Shown here piece by piece: positions 54,611 through 64,000 of a stretch of 64,000 nt of DNA. A program made the translations under genes and the position numbers. The notes under the pieces were generated by a model. The model searched no databases and was not told the DNA's origin. It worked only from the letters and a program-made list of their open reading frames with translations. The stretch spans positions 240,729 through 304,728 of the forward strand of contig NZ_KK211375.1 of NCBI RefSeq assembly GCF_000621965.1, in the 5' to 3' direction. The DNA comes from Methanobrevibacter wolinii SH. GTDB lineage: Archaea; Methanobacteriota; Methanobacteria; Methanobacteriales; Methanobacteriaceae. Position 1 is the first letter of the stretch; every line of letters starts with the position of its first letter.

Positions 54611-55042
54611 GTGTCTATTAAATTTAATTCTAATGAGATTAGATATATTGCATTATTTGAAAATATGACTGGTGCAATGGTTAAAGATTGTATCATTGAT
54701 GAAGATAATGCAAAAGTTACTTTTGTTGTTAAAAATGGAGATATGGGTTTAGCAATTGGTAAAGGTGGAAGTACTGTAAATAAAGTTAAAAGAGCAGTAG
54801 ATAAAGGTGTTGAAATCGTTGAATATTCTGACGATCCAACTGTATTTATTAAAAATCTTCTTTCTCCCGCAGAACTTCAATCTATTAAAGTTACTAGAAA
54901 AGAATCTGGAGATATTGTTGCTACTGTTACTGCAGACAATACTAATAAACGTATTGCTATTGGTAAAGGCGGAGTAAATATCGAAAGAGCTAAACTTTTA
55001 GCAAATAGGCAACATAATATTAGTAATATTATTTTAAAATAA
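54611..55042 (+). CDS. nusA: NusA-like transcription factor (KH domains)
   Basis: 143 residues from GTG 54611. The archaeal NusA homolog consists of two KH domains only: the first has VKNGDMGLAIGKGGSTVNKVKRAV, the second KRIAIGKGGVNIERAKLLANRQ, each with the GxxG RNA-binding loop (IGKGG). It lacks the S1 and N-terminal domains of bacterial NusA. The ribosome-binding site is weak (GGGGTAG in the end of rpl30e), so it is likely coupled to the upstream gene. Bound RNA and effect on elongation are not known from the sequence. Confidence 0.95.
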   Translation: MSIKFNSNEIRYIALFENMTGAMVKDCIIDEDNAKVTFVVKNGDMGLAIGKGGSTVNKVKRAVDKGVEIVEYSDDPTVFIKNLLSPAELQSIKVTRKESGDIVATVTADNTNKRIAIGKGGVNIERAKLLANRQHNISNIILK

Positions 55043-55093
55043 GCTAAATTATTAATTTTAATATAGTATTTTTATATTTTGTTATCTTTTATA

Positions 55094-55118
55094 AAAAAAG
55101 GAATTTCTTTCCTTTTTC
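55094..55118 (+). terminator. terminator after nusA
   Basis: AAAAAGGAA pairs with TTCCTTTTT across a 5-base loop. The right arm itself supplies the T run. Confidence 0.65.
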
Positions 55119-55475
55119 CATCATTTTTTATTTTTTTTATTTTTACTTTATTTAAATTATTTAAATTATTTAAATTTATTTTTCTTTAAAATGAATTGTT
55201 TTAGAGATAATTAAATTTTTAAACATATTTTAATAAAACATTATTTTATTAATTTTTTATTTTAAATTTATATTTTATCAAATTGTTTAGATATTGATAA
55301 TTTTATATCGTTTATTAGTAAATTTATTTAAGTATTTTGATAAATTAAATATTGAATTTAATTTTTATTTAAAAATTTTGAATTCATTATTTTAATTGCT
55401 ATTTTTTATTATAAACATTACATTTATATGTAATTATTAACATAATTTATACTAATAGATATTGCTAAAATTTAG

Positions 55476-55720
55476 CTATGTTGTTTTTTCCTTAAATCTT
55501 TTATTTTTAATTTTAAGGATTATTTTATTAGATTTAACATAGGATATATAGTTATCGTGTGCCTTTTTACTATATGTTATTTTATTTTATTCATTAGCAT
55601 TATCTACAGATAAATATCATATATTATTAATTTTTAATGATTATTTGTCGTATTTTATGATGATTCTATTTTGATTAAAAATTTAGATTGCATTATAAAA
55701 TCATCAGTATAATGTAAATC
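55476..55720 (+). ncRNA. candidate structured RNA or leader upstream of rps12
   Basis: Four separate stems can form in a row. CTATGTT (55476-55482) pairs with AACATAG (55536-55542), enclosing TCCTTAAA/TTTAAGGA (55489-55496 and 55512-55519). ATATAGT (55546-55552) pairs with ACTATAT (55569-55575). TTATC pairs with GATAA at 55600-55613. TTGCATTATA (55688-55697) pairs with TATAATGTAA (55708-55717, one G-T). CGCAGCGGTGG follows at 55720-55730. No known RNA family is recognised. Confidence 0.35.
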
Positions 55721-55791
55721 GCAGCGGTGGATTTTTAATTTCAATAGTTTATTCTATTAATTATTTACAAAAAATTTAAAGAGGAAATATA

Positions 55792-56217
55792 ATGCCAGGA
55801 CTTTTCGCAGCAGGTAAACTTAAAAAAAATAGACAAAATTTTAAGTGGAAAGATGTAGATTATAAAAGGAAAGCATTACGTTTAGATGTTAAAGCTGATC
55901 CTCTCGAAGGAGCTCCTCAAGCTAGGGGAATTGTCATCGAAAAAGTAGGTATCGAAGCAAAACAGCCTAACTCTGCTATTCGTAAATGTGTACGTGTTCA
56001 ATTAATTAAAAATGGTAAACAATTAACCGCTTTTGCACCAGGTGATGGAGCAATTGGATTTATTGATGAACATGATGAAGTAATGATTGAAGGAATTGGA
56101 GGACCATCTGGAAGATCTATGGGTGATATTCCTGGAGTCCGTTGGAAAGTATCCAAAGTTAATAATGTAGCTTTATCTGAAATGGTTTCAGGTAAAATTG
56201 AAAAACCTGTAAGGTGA
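55792..56217 (+). CDS. rps12: ribosomal protein uS12
   Basis: 141 residues. [27 protein letters not shown] is the archaeal N-terminal extension. [66 protein letters not shown] contains the decoding-centre PNSA motif and the conserved GRSxGDIPGVRxK end. AGAGGAAA precedes the ATG. Its stop codon overlaps the ribosome-binding site of rps7. First gene of the str-type operon (uS12-uS7-EF2-EF1A-uS10). Confidence 0.98.
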   Translation: MPGLFAAGKLKKNRQNFKWKDVDYKRKALRLDVKADPLEGAPQARGIVIEKVGIEAKQPNSAIRKCVRVQLIKNGKQLTAFAPGDGAIGFIDEHDEVMIEGIGGPSGRSMGDIPGVRWKVSKVNNVALSEMVSGKIEKPVR

Positions 56218-56222
56218 TTATT

Positions 56223-56783
56223 GTGTCTAATTTATTATTTGATAAATGGGATTTATCTGAAGTTGAAGTAAGTGACTTAGGTTTAGTTAGATACATCTGT
56301 TTAGATGAAACTATTCCTCACACCTCAGGTAGACATGTAAAAAGACAATTTGCAAAATCCAAAGTTTCTATTGTTGAAAGATTAATGAACAAAATTATGA
56401 AAACTTCTATTAACTCTGGTAAAAAAAATAAAGCATATTCTATTGTTGATGAAGCTTTAGATATTATTCATGATAAAACTAAAAAGAATCCGGTTCAAAT
56501 TTTAGTTACTGCAGTAGAAAATACTGCACCTCGTGAAGAAACTACTCGTATTAAATATGGTGGTGTAGGATACCAAGTTCCTGTAGATATTTCTCCACAA
56601 AGAAGGGTAGATTTATCTTTAGGTTTTATTACAAGAGGAACTTACCAATCTGCATTTAAAAATAGAAAATCAGCAGGTCAATGTTTAGCAGATGAATTAC
56701 TCCTTGCATCTAATGAAGATTCAAGAAGCTTTGCTTTACAGAAAAAAGAAGAAAAAGAAAGAGTAGCTAAAGCAGCTCACTAG
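56223..56783 (+). CDS. rps7: ribosomal protein uS7
   Basis: 186 residues from a GTG at 56223, 5 bases after GGTGA. A GTG at 56214 overlaps the rps12 stop and would sit inside that site. KRQFAKSKVSIVERLMNKIMKTSINSGKKNKAYSIVDEALDIIHDKTKKNPVQILVTAVENTAPREETTRIKYGGVGYQVPVDISPQRRVDLSLGFI contains the usual 16S-binding helices and beta hairpin of uS7. The stop codon starts a small TAGGC/GCCTA hairpin. fusA follows 71 bp later. Confidence 0.98.
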   Translation: MSNLLFDKWDLSEVEVSDLGLVRYICLDETIPHTSGRHVKRQFAKSKVSIVERLMNKIMKTSINSGKKNKAYSIVDEALDIIHDKTKKNPVQILVTAVENTAPREETTRIKYGGVGYQVPVDISPQRRVDLSLGFITRGTYQSAFKNRKSAGQCLADELLLASNEDSRSFALQKKEEKERVAKAAH

Positions 56784-56854
56784 GCTTATGGCCTAATTTA
56801 GTTTGAAGTTAATATGACTTTTAAACTATTTTTTATGTTTTATAGGTGATTATT

Positions 56855-59047
56855 TTGAGTAGACGTTCAAAAATGATTGAAAAAATTAAGGAGTTAATGT
56901 ATAAACCTGATCAAATTAGAAACATTGGTATTGTTGCACATATTGATCATGGTAAAACAACTTTATCTGATAACCTTTTAGCAGGTGCGGGAATGATTTC
57001 TGAAGATCTTGCTGGAGATCAAAGGTTTTTAGATTTCGATGAACAGGAACAAGCTCGTGGTATTACTATTGATGCAGCAAACGTATCTATGGTTCACAAA
57101 TTTAAAGGTGAAGAATACTTAATCAACTTAATCGATACTCCTGGACACGTTGATTTCGGTGGAGACGTAACTCGTGCTATGAGAGCAGTAGATGGTTCTG
57201 TTGTAGTTGTTTGTGCTGTAGAAGGTATCATGCCACAAACTGAAACTGTACTTAGACAATCTTTAAAAGAACATGTTAAACCTGTTTTATTTATTAATAA
57301 AGTTGATAGATTAATCAATGAATTAAAATTAACTCCTGAAGAGTTACAAAATAGGTTTATTAAAATCATTATGGAAGCTAATAAATTAGTTAAAAATATG
57401 GCTCCTGAAGATAAAAAAGATGATTGGAAATTTGATGTAGCTGATGGTAGTGTAGCTTTCGGTTCAGCATATCATAATTGGGCTATTAATGTTCCTATGA
57501 TGCAAAAAACTGGAATTACTTTTAAAGATATTATTGATTACTGTAATGCAGATAATCAAAAAGAGTTAGCTCAGAAAGTACCTATTTCTGAAGTATTATT
57601 AAGTATGGTAGTAGAACACTTACCTTCCCCTAAAGAATCACAAGCTTACAGGGTTCCTTACATCTGGGATGGTGACATTGACAGTCCTGAAGGACAATCA
57701 ATGATTAACTGTGATCCTGATGGACCTCTTGCAGTAATGGTTACTAACGTTTCAGTTGATAAACATGCAGGAGAAATTGCTACTGGAAGAGTATACGGTG
57801 GTCAAATTCAAAAAGGTACTGAAGTATATCTTGTTGGTTCTCACAGTAAAAGTAGAGTACAACAAGTTGGTGTTTACTTCGGTCCTGAAAGAGTTAACAC
57901 AGATTCTGTTCCTGTAGGTAATATTGTATATATTGCAGGTGCTCGTGGAGCTATTGCTGGAGAAACTATTTGTTCACCTGATAATCACATTAAAGAATTC
58001 GAAGGATTAGATCATATTTCTGAACCAGTAGTTACTGTTGCAGTTGAAGCTAAAAACACTAAAGATTTACCAAAATTAATTGAAGTATTAAGACAAGTAG
58101 CTAAAGAAGATCCAACCATTCATGTAGAAATTAATGAAGAAACTGGAGAACACTTAGTATCTGGTATGGGAGAACTTCACTTAGAAGTTATTTCTTATAG
58201 AATTAATGAGAAAGGTGTAGAGATCACTACTTCTGAACCTATTGTTGTATACAGAGAAACTGTTGGTGGAACTGCTGGGCCTGTTGAAGGAAAATCCCCT
58301 AACAAACATAACCGATTCTACATTGAAGTGGAACCTATGGAACCTGAATTATTCGCAGCTTACCAAAAAGGTGAACTTAAAGAAGGTAAAGTTAAAGGTA
58401 AAGAAGCTGCTAATGAATTCATGGAATATGGTTTAAATAAAGATGAAGCTAGAAGAGTATGGGATGTATACAGTAAAAGTATGTTTATCAACATGACTCG
58501 TGGTATCCAATACTTGGATGAAGTTAAAGAATTATTAATAGAAGGATTCGAATCTGCTATGGATCAAGGACCTATTGCAAATGAAATTTGTATGGGATTA
58601 AAATTCAAATTAGTTGATGCAAAACTTCACGAAGATGCAGTTCACAGAGGACCTGCACAAGTATTACCAGCTATCAGAAAAGCTATTTATGGAGCTATCA
58701 TGTTAGCTAAACCTGCTTTACTTGAACCTATGCAAAAAGTATTCATTAATGTTCCACAAGATTATATGGGATCTTGTACTCGTGAAGTACAAAACAGAAG
58801 AGGTACTATTGTAAATATGGGCCAACATAATGATATGGTTACTATTGAATCTAAAGTACCTGTAGCTGAAATGTTTGGATTTGCTGGAGATATTCGTTCA
58901 GCTGCTGAAGGTAGATGTTTATGGTCTACTGAAAACGCTGGTTTTGAAAGATTACCTCATGAATTACAAAGTAAAATTATTAGAGAAATCAGAGAAAGAA
59001 AAGGTTTATCACCAGAACCATATGGTCCAGAACATTACTTAGAATAG
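56855..59047 (+). CDS. fusA: elongation factor 2
   Basis: 730 residues from a TTG at 56855, preceded by AGGTGAT; the GTG at 56846 lies in that site. The GTPase motifs are [15 protein letters not shown] (P-loop), RGITIDAA (switch I), [12 protein letters not shown] and NKVDRL. The C-terminal domain IV has [25 protein letters not shown], whose HRG histidine is the diphthamide site. It catalyses ribosomal translocation. Length is typical of archaeal EF-2. Confidence 0.98.
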   Translation: MSRRSKMIEKIKELMYKPDQIRNIGIVAHIDHGKTTLSDNLLAGAGMISEDLAGDQRFLDFDEQEQARGITIDAANVSMVHKFKGEEYLINLIDTPGHVDFGGDVTRAMRAVDGSVVVVCAVEGIMPQTETVLRQSLKEHVKPVLFINKVDRLINELKLTPEELQNRFIKIIMEANKLVKNMAPEDKKDDWKFDVADGSVAFGSAYHNWAINVPMMQKTGITFKDIIDYCNADNQKELAQKVPISEVLLSMVVEHLPSPKESQAYRVPYIWDGDIDSPEGQSMINCDPDGPLAVMVTNVSVDKHAGEIATGRVYGGQIQKGTEVYLVGSHSKSRVQQVGVYFGPERVNTDSVPVGNIVYIAGARGAIAGETICSPDNHIKEFEGLDHISEPVVTVAVEAKNTKDLPKLIEVLRQVAKEDPTIHVEINEETGEHLVSGMGELHLEVISYRINEKGVEITTSEPIVVYRETVGGTAGPVEGKSPNKHNRFYIEVEPMEPELFAAYQKGELKEGKVKGKEAANEFMEYGLNKDEARRVWDVYSKSMFINMTRGIQYLDEVKELLIEGFESAMDQGPIANEICMGLKFKLVDAKLHEDAVHRGPAQVLPAIRKAIYGAIMLAKPALLEPMQKVFINVPQDYMGSCTREVQNRRGTIVNMGQHNDMVTIESKVPVAEMFGFAGDIRSAAEGRCLWSTENAGFERLPHELQSKIIREIRERKGLSPEPYGPEHYLE

Positions 59048-59328
59048 ATAATAAAATTTAAAACTTTAATTTAACTTGTTTAAGTTAATAAAATTAATAT
59101 AAATTATAAATATTTAGAAAATTTTTCTATTTTTTATAATTTTATTTTTTTCAAATATTATAAAAAAATACTTAAAAATCTTATAAAAATCATTATGTTT
59201 TTATATTTGAAAGTATAATTTTTAATTATGCTATATTAATAAGCTCAACCTTAAACTTATATTATGTATGCTTATATTAATATGCGAAAAAATGATGATT
59301 ATAGAATATATATTGGAGGTCAATTAAA
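59048..59328. other. 281-bp spacer between fusA and tuf
   Basis: It starts with TTAACTT-GTTT-AAGTTAA (59071-59088), a hairpin without a T run. The rest is A/T-rich. TTATATTAATAAGCTC and CTTATATTATGTATGCTTATATTAATATGC between 59230 and 59285 give TATA-like boxes for tuf in two similar copies. GGAGG for tuf is at the end. Confidence 0.55.
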
Positions 59329-60570
<1,242 letters not shown>

Positions 60571-60596
60571 ATTTAATAGTTAACTTTTAAGTCTTT

Positions 60597-60630
60597 AAAT
60601 TAGGTTATTTTAACCTAATTTATTTTTTTT
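60597..60630 (+). terminator. terminator after tuf
   Basis: AAATTAGGTTA (60597-60607) pairs perfectly with TAACCTAATTT (60611-60621) across TTT, followed by A and eight Ts. Confidence 0.85.
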
Positions 60631-60725
60631 GAAAATTTTCTAAATTTTAAATTAAATAGTTTATTTTTTCTTAAAAGTTTTTTTATTAATTTATTTTTTC
60701 GTTTTATTTTTTTGGAGGAAAATTA

Positions 60726-61034
60726 ATGAGTCAAGCAAGAATTAAACTTACTGGTACTGACCCAGAAAAACTTGCATATGTTTGTGATCAAATTAAAAAA
60801 ATTGCTGAAAGAACTGGTGTAAATATATCTGGTCCTATTCCACTTCCAACTAAAAAATTAGTAGTTCCTACAAGAAAATCTCCTGATGGAGAAGGAAAAG
60901 CTTCTTGGGAAAGATGGGAACTTCGTATTCATAAACGTTTAGTCAGTATTGGTGCTGATGAAAGGGCTATGAGACAAGTTATGAAAGTCAATGTACCTGA
61001 TAATGTAAGTATTGAAATTGAGCTTAAAAGCTAA
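60726..61034 (+). CDS. rps10: ribosomal protein uS10
   Basis: 102 residues. [57 protein letters not shown] and [40 protein letters not shown] are archaeal/eukaryotic uS10 throughout. It is the last gene of the str-type cluster, but a strong terminator separates it from tuf, so it may be transcribed from its own promoter. TTGGAGG precedes the ATG. Confidence 0.98.
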   Translation: MSQARIKLTGTDPEKLAYVCDQIKKIAERTGVNISGPIPLPTKKLVVPTRKSPDGEGKASWERWELRIHKRLVSIGADERAMRQVMKVNVPDNVSIEIELKS

Positions 61035-61091
61035 TTAAATTATTTTTTATTTTCAATATTTTTATAATTAAAATATTGAAATTAATTAGCT
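61029..61091 (+). terminator. long hairpin after rps10
   Basis: The outer arms AGCTAATTAA (61029-61038) and TTAATTAGCT (61082-61091) enclose an inner CAATATTTT/AAAATATTG stem. AAGCTATTTTTTTATT follows. The rps10 stop TAA is in the left arm. Confidence 0.65.
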
Positions 61092-61209
61092 CTTCTTAAG
61101 CTATTTTTTTATTAATATTATTAAAATTAGTTAAATTTTTATAGTATATTTAACAAAATAATATAATGTTGTAATTATTTATTACATATTATTACTTGTT
61201 TTTTAAAGT

Positions 61210-61293
61210 GCCGAGATAGTCTAGTCTGGTAAGGCGCAGGACTTGAAATCCTGTGGAGCTTTCTCCGCCTGGGTTCAAATCCCAGTCTCGGCG
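61210..61293 (+). tRNA. tRNA-Ser (TGA)
   Basis: 84 nt with a long variable arm (TGGAGCTTTCTCCGC). The acceptor GCCGAGA pairs with TCTCGGC, with discriminator G. The anticodon stem CAGGA/TCCTG encloses CTTGAAA, giving TGA. The T arm is CTGGG-TTCAAAT-CCCAG. CCA is not encoded. Confidence 0.97.
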
Positions 61294-61578
61294 TAACTTT
61301 ATATTTTTTATAATATAAATTCTTTTTAGTTTTTTTTAAAAAAAGTTTTTTTATATAATTCTAATTGTTTTTTTTAGTTTTTTAAAAGAAGTTTTTTATC
61401 TTTTTAATTTTTTTTAGGATTTTTTATCTTTTTTATCTTTTTAGTTTTATTTTTTTTTAAAGAATTTTTATATTTTTTATTTTTTTAGTTTATTTTTAAA
61501 AAAAAGTTTTTTTTATCCGTTTTAATAGTTTTTTGATTTTTTATATCCTGCTGAATTATTTTTGTATTTTAATAATTT
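61294..61578. other. 285-bp T-rich tract after tRNA-Ser
   Basis: The plus strand is dominated by T runs of 6-10 broken by short A or G, with repeated TTTTTAGTTTT and AAAAGTTTTTTT segments. It lies between convergent tRNA-Ser and cobK. It would give U-rich RNA ends for the tRNA transcript. No ORF. Confidence 0.6.
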
Positions 61579-62406
61579 TTAGTTTTTGTTTTCTAATATT
61601 TTATTTAGTTCTTTTTCAAATTCATTTATAGATTTAACACTAGTTTTATTTTTTAGTCCAGGAATTATTGGTCTATCTACAATAATAACATCAATACCTA
61701 AATTATTTGCAGCATATATTTTTTCTTTAAATCCACCAGTATCTCCACTTTCTTTAGTTGTAATTACTTTAGCATTTATTTTTTTAAATAAATCTTCGTT
61801 TTCTTTAATATGGATTTTTTTATCTTTATTTTTACTTGCTGTCATTGGAAATATATGATCTTTTAATATTCCAAGACTTTTACATTTATCAAGGGATGAT
61901 TTAACTGCTAAAACTCTTATGTAAAAATTTTCATTAGAAACATATTTTATTACTTCACTGGCAGTGTTTATTCCTCCAAGATGTAAAATATTAAGATTAT
62001 TAAAATTGTTTTTTATTAGTTTTCCTCCTTCATTAAATGATTTTACATGATGGATTTTATTTAGATTAATATTTTTCATAGAATTAATATCTACAGATTC
62101 TCTTTCAAATCTAATAAATGGCATGTTTAATTTATCAATTATTTCAGATATTGTTTGACTTATATGTTCTGCAAATGGATGTGTTGCATCAATAACTATG
62201 TCTATATTATAATCTTTTAAAACATTTAAAATATCTTCTTTAGGAAGAGGTTTTGCTATTACAATATCACTTCCTGCTTCTTTTGCAATCTTTGATCCAT
62301 AACTTGTTGTGGTACTTGTAATGATTCTTAAATCATTATACTTAGATTTAATAAATTTTATTATTTCAATTGATTCTGCAGTTCCACCTATTATGAAGAT
62401 ATTCAT
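61579..62406 (-). CDS. cobK: precorrin-6A / cobalt-precorrin-6A reductase
   Basis: 275 residues. NIFIIGGTAESIEIIKFI is the NADPH-binding start of CbiJ/CobK. IDIVIDATHPFAEHISQTI with the conserved ATHPFA block, PFIRFERES, ILHLGGINTASEVI, FPMTASKN and ITTKESGDTGGFKEKIYAANNLGIDVIIVDRP complete the family pattern. It reduces cobalt-precorrin-6A in the anaerobic cobalamin pathway. It joins cbiS and cobS elsewhere in the window as corrinoid genes but lies alone here. Confidence 0.92.
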   Translation of the reverse strand: MNIFIIGGTAESIEIIKFIKSKYNDLRIITSTTTSYGSKIAKEAGSDIVIAKPLPKEDILNVLKDYNIDIVIDATHPFAEHISQTISEIIDKLNMPFIRFERESVDINSMKNINLNKIHHVKSFNEGGKLIKNNFNNLNILHLGGINTASEVIKYVSNENFYIRVLAVKSSLDKCKSLGILKDHIFPMTASKNKDKKIHIKENEDLFKKINAKVITTKESGDTGGFKEKIYAANNLGIDVIIVDRPIIPGLKNKTSVKSINEFEKELNKILENKN

Positions 62407-62560
62407 CTTGTTTTTCTCCTATTTATTTTATAGTTTTATCAATAATTTTAATGTTTTACTAATTTATTATTATTTAAATTTTTATTATTTTATTTTAATT
62501 AATTTGTTTTAATATCTTATTATTATTTTAATAATTAGATGTATATTTGCTTAATATTTT

Positions 62561-62956
62561 TTATATTTTTGGATTGTATATATAAAAACTTGCTTTTTTA
62601 TAATTTTTTAATTTCATTATTTTAAGTTTTGTATTTAAATTTTCACCTGTTAATGGTTTAATAAGCAGTGTACAATTTAATTTTTTTGCTAAATCTAAAA
62701 TATAAGGTTGTAATTCATTTGGTGGTCTAATTGAATATAATAAATCAATATCTTTATAAAGTTTGTAATTAGGATTTGTTAAATCATCTTTTATAATATC
62801 CTCTCTTGAAGGATTAATATCTGTTTTAATTAAATTAATATTTTCAAAACTTTCTAAATATGAACTTACATCATAAAAATGACCTATTGCTAATTCAGCA
62901 ATATTTGATTTTTTAGGTTTATAATTTAAAATATATTCTCCGAAGTCATCCCACAT
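62561..62956 (-). CDS. UPF0146 family protein
   Basis: 131 residues, the usual size of the family. It has a small Rossmann/methyltransferase-like outline: IAELAIGHFYDVSSYL (a degenerate glycine-rich loop), IKTDINPSREDIIKDDLTNPNYKLYKDIDLLYSIRPPNELQPYILDLAKKLNCTLLIKPL. The DLLYSIRPPxELQ block is the family signature I recognise. Function is not established. SAM binding is uncertain because the loop lacks the usual GxGxG. It lies divergently from rimI. Confidence 0.85.
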   Translation of the reverse strand: MWDDFGEYILNYKPKKSNIAELAIGHFYDVSSYLESFENINLIKTDINPSREDIIKDDLTNPNYKLYKDIDLLYSIRPPNELQPYILDLAKKLNCTLLIKPLTGENLNTKLKIMKLKNYKKASFYIYNPKI

Positions 62957-63131
62957 TTTTTATTCTCCATTATTTCTTTAGATAAAAACATGTTTTTTTA
63001 ATTGATTTAGGATTTTTAATAATTTTCTAATTATATCTATATTATTTTTTTCTAATTATATTTTGGATTTATATTATTATTGCGAAAGTTTTTAATATTG
63101 TTTTTACTATAATTATCTAATTGTGTTTATT

Positions 63132-63584
63132 ATGATTATTAGAAAGTTTCAAGAAAAAGATCTAAAAAGGGTTCATGAAATTGAAAAAATGTCCTTTGAA
63201 ACTTCTTATGGAGTTGACATGATTTTAAAACTCTTTAAAATGGGTACTGGTTTTCTTGTTTCAGAAGATAATAATGGTTATGTTACAGGTTATGTCATTT
63301 TTTGGATTAAAGAAGAAAATCAAGGACATATAATTTCAATTGCTGTAGATGAAAATTTTAGAAATACTGGTATTGGCACTCAATTATTGTATAGAGCAAT
63401 TCTTATATTACGTACCTGTGGTCTTGAACAAGTTAATCTTGAAGTTAATGCTAATCATTTAAATGTTGTTGAATTTTATAAGAATTTTGGATTTGTAATA
63501 GATAGAAAAGTACCTCATTATTATGAAAATGATGCTCCTGCTTATGTAATGTATTATAAATTTAAAGATAATTTAAATTCTTAA
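63132..63584 (+). CDS. rimI: RimI-type ribosomal-protein-alanine/N-terminal acetyltransferase
   Basis: 150 residues from the ATG at 63132; a GTG at 63123 would add three residues and has no better ribosome-binding site. MIIRKFQEKDLKRVHEIEKMSFETSYG is the RimI/Naa10-like start. GHIISIAVDENFRNTGIGTQLLYRAI carries the RxxGxG acetyl-CoA loop, and VNLEVNANHLNVVEFYKNFGFVIDRKVPHYY the typical LEVxxxNxxAxxFYxxxGF end. It acetylates protein N-termini. In archaea a single enzyme of this class has broad specificity. Confidence 0.9.
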   Translation: MIIRKFQEKDLKRVHEIEKMSFETSYGVDMILKLFKMGTGFLVSEDNNGYVTGYVIFWIKEENQGHIISIAVDENFRNTGIGTQLLYRAILILRTCGLEQVNLEVNANHLNVVEFYKNFGFVIDRKVPHYYENDAPAYVMYYKFKDNLNS

Positions 63585-63803
63585 TTATTAATTTATTTTA
63601 ATTAATATTTTTAGTTAAATTTAGAATTTATTAATTAAATTTAGTATATCTTTTTTTTTAAAATTAGTTAGAATAAGTTTTTTTAGTTTATTTTTTGGGT
63701 TTTTTTTTTTGTTAGAATAAGTTTTTTTATTAAATTTTTATTTTAAAATTTTATTTTAGATATAAATTTTATAAAAATAGATATTGTTAAAAATTAAAAA
63801 AAT

Positions 63804-63824
63804 AATTGACTTTTTAAGTCAATT
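63804..63824 (-). terminator. terminator of the edge gene
   Basis: AATTGACTT (63804-63812), loop of 3, AAGTCAATT (63816-63824). On the minus strand a run of Ts with A follows (complement of AAAAATTAAAAAAAT). Confidence 0.7.
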
Positions 63825-64000
63825 AATGTTTATACATGCTCATATTTGTAATTTGAGTCATATTTGAATATTCTTTTTGACCAATTGCAATAATTTTATC
63901 TATTGTCAATTGTCCAGTTGCAAATAGCATAGCAATAAATAGTATGTAAAATGAAATTATTGCAAGTTGTATTACTCCATGTCTTTTTAAAGACATATCT
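63823..64000 (-). CDS. small single-helix membrane protein, possibly partial
   Basis: The frame enters from the right edge and stops at 63823-63825. If the ATG at 63994-63996 is the start, the product is 57 residues: MSLKRHGVIQ, one membrane helix (about LAIISFYILFIAMLFA), then a polar tail ending NMSMYKH. The upstream part is beyond the window, so a longer protein cannot be excluded. The strong hairpin with T run at its stop supports a real gene. Family unknown. Confidence 0.55.
   Translation of the reverse strand, partial: DMSLKRHGVIQLAIISFYILFIAMLFATGQLTIDKIIAIGQKEYSNMTQITNMSMYKH

Larger units (their letters stand above)
55043..55791. other. 749-bp non-coding region between nusA and rps12
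   Basis: No ORF with a ribosome-binding site on either strand. A terminator follows nusA at 55094. The first part is bland A/T DNA. The last 320 bp (about 55470-55791) hold a chain of inverted repeats and G/C-richer islands described separately. Archaeal nusA and rps12 are normally much closer. Confidence 0.7.

Noticed and set aside
55650-55710. Possible C/D box guide RNA (ATGATGA at about 55657)
   Set aside because: A C-box-like motif is present, but no CTGA D or D' box lies at proper spacing.

Overview
This window is a stretch of a very AT-rich (roughly 27% G+C by eye) archaeal chromosome, almost certainly a methanogen of the family Methanobacteriaceae. Methanosphaera or a gut Methanobrevibacter fits best. 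The evidence is a HMf-type histone, a split RNA polymerase (rpoH, B'', B', A', A''), EF-1alpha and EF-2, tRNAs without encoded CCA, archaeal tRNA-modification enzymes (Trm56, Taw1), a methanogenesis-marker-like protein, CbiS, and large Asn/Thr-rich secreted adhesin-like proteins with signal peptides and beta-helix repeats. The ribosome-binding consensus visible before many genes is GGTGA or GGAGG, and TTG and GTG starts are frequent.

Layout. 1-9.1 kb: surface and accessory genes (NERD-like fragment, hexapeptide acetyltransferase, uridine phosphorylase, TctA-like permease, histone, MarR-MATE pair, a one-TM protein, a glycosyltransferase). 9.4-27.8 kb: central and cofactor metabolism. This holds inositol-1-phosphate synthase, pycB, a ferredoxin-nitroreductase, larC-queC, cbiS-cobS, an Mmp5-like gene, trm56, a DUF763 gene, the fumarase beta subunit, korDABC-sucC and a flavodoxin-like protein. 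28.5-36.3 kb: two tandem adhesin-like genes, the first carrying a papain-type peptidase inside the adhesin. 36.4-44.5 kb: taw1, tpiA, an acetyltransferase, an MBL hydrolase, pgk, thiE and a tandem pair of thiM genes. 44.9-45.8 kb: five tRNA genes. 45.9-61.3 kb: the RNA polymerase and str-type translation cluster, ending with tRNA-Ser. 61.5-64 kb: cobK, a UPF0146 gene, rimI and a small membrane-protein gene at the edge.

How the genes work together. pycB, the fumarase subunit, sucC and the kor genes are steps of the incomplete reductive TCA pathway by which such methanogens make 2-oxoglutarate from pyruvate. cbiS, cobS and cobK belong to corrinoid synthesis and salvage, which methyl transfer in methanogenesis needs. 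thiE and thiM salvage thiamine. The adhesin-like proteins, glycosyltransferase and acetyltransferase build the cell surface.

The non-coding DNA is unusually informative. A family of about 105-bp elements with GGGTTTGTTGAA-type inverted ends occurs at least four times, with older decayed relatives. Perfect or near-perfect tandem duplications of about 50-75 bp recur in promoters and at gene 3' ends. The leaders of rpoB'', rpl30e and rps12 contain hairpins that look regulatory, including a mutually exclusive hairpin pair before rpoB''. No rRNA, CRISPR array, complete insertion sequence or prophage was seen.
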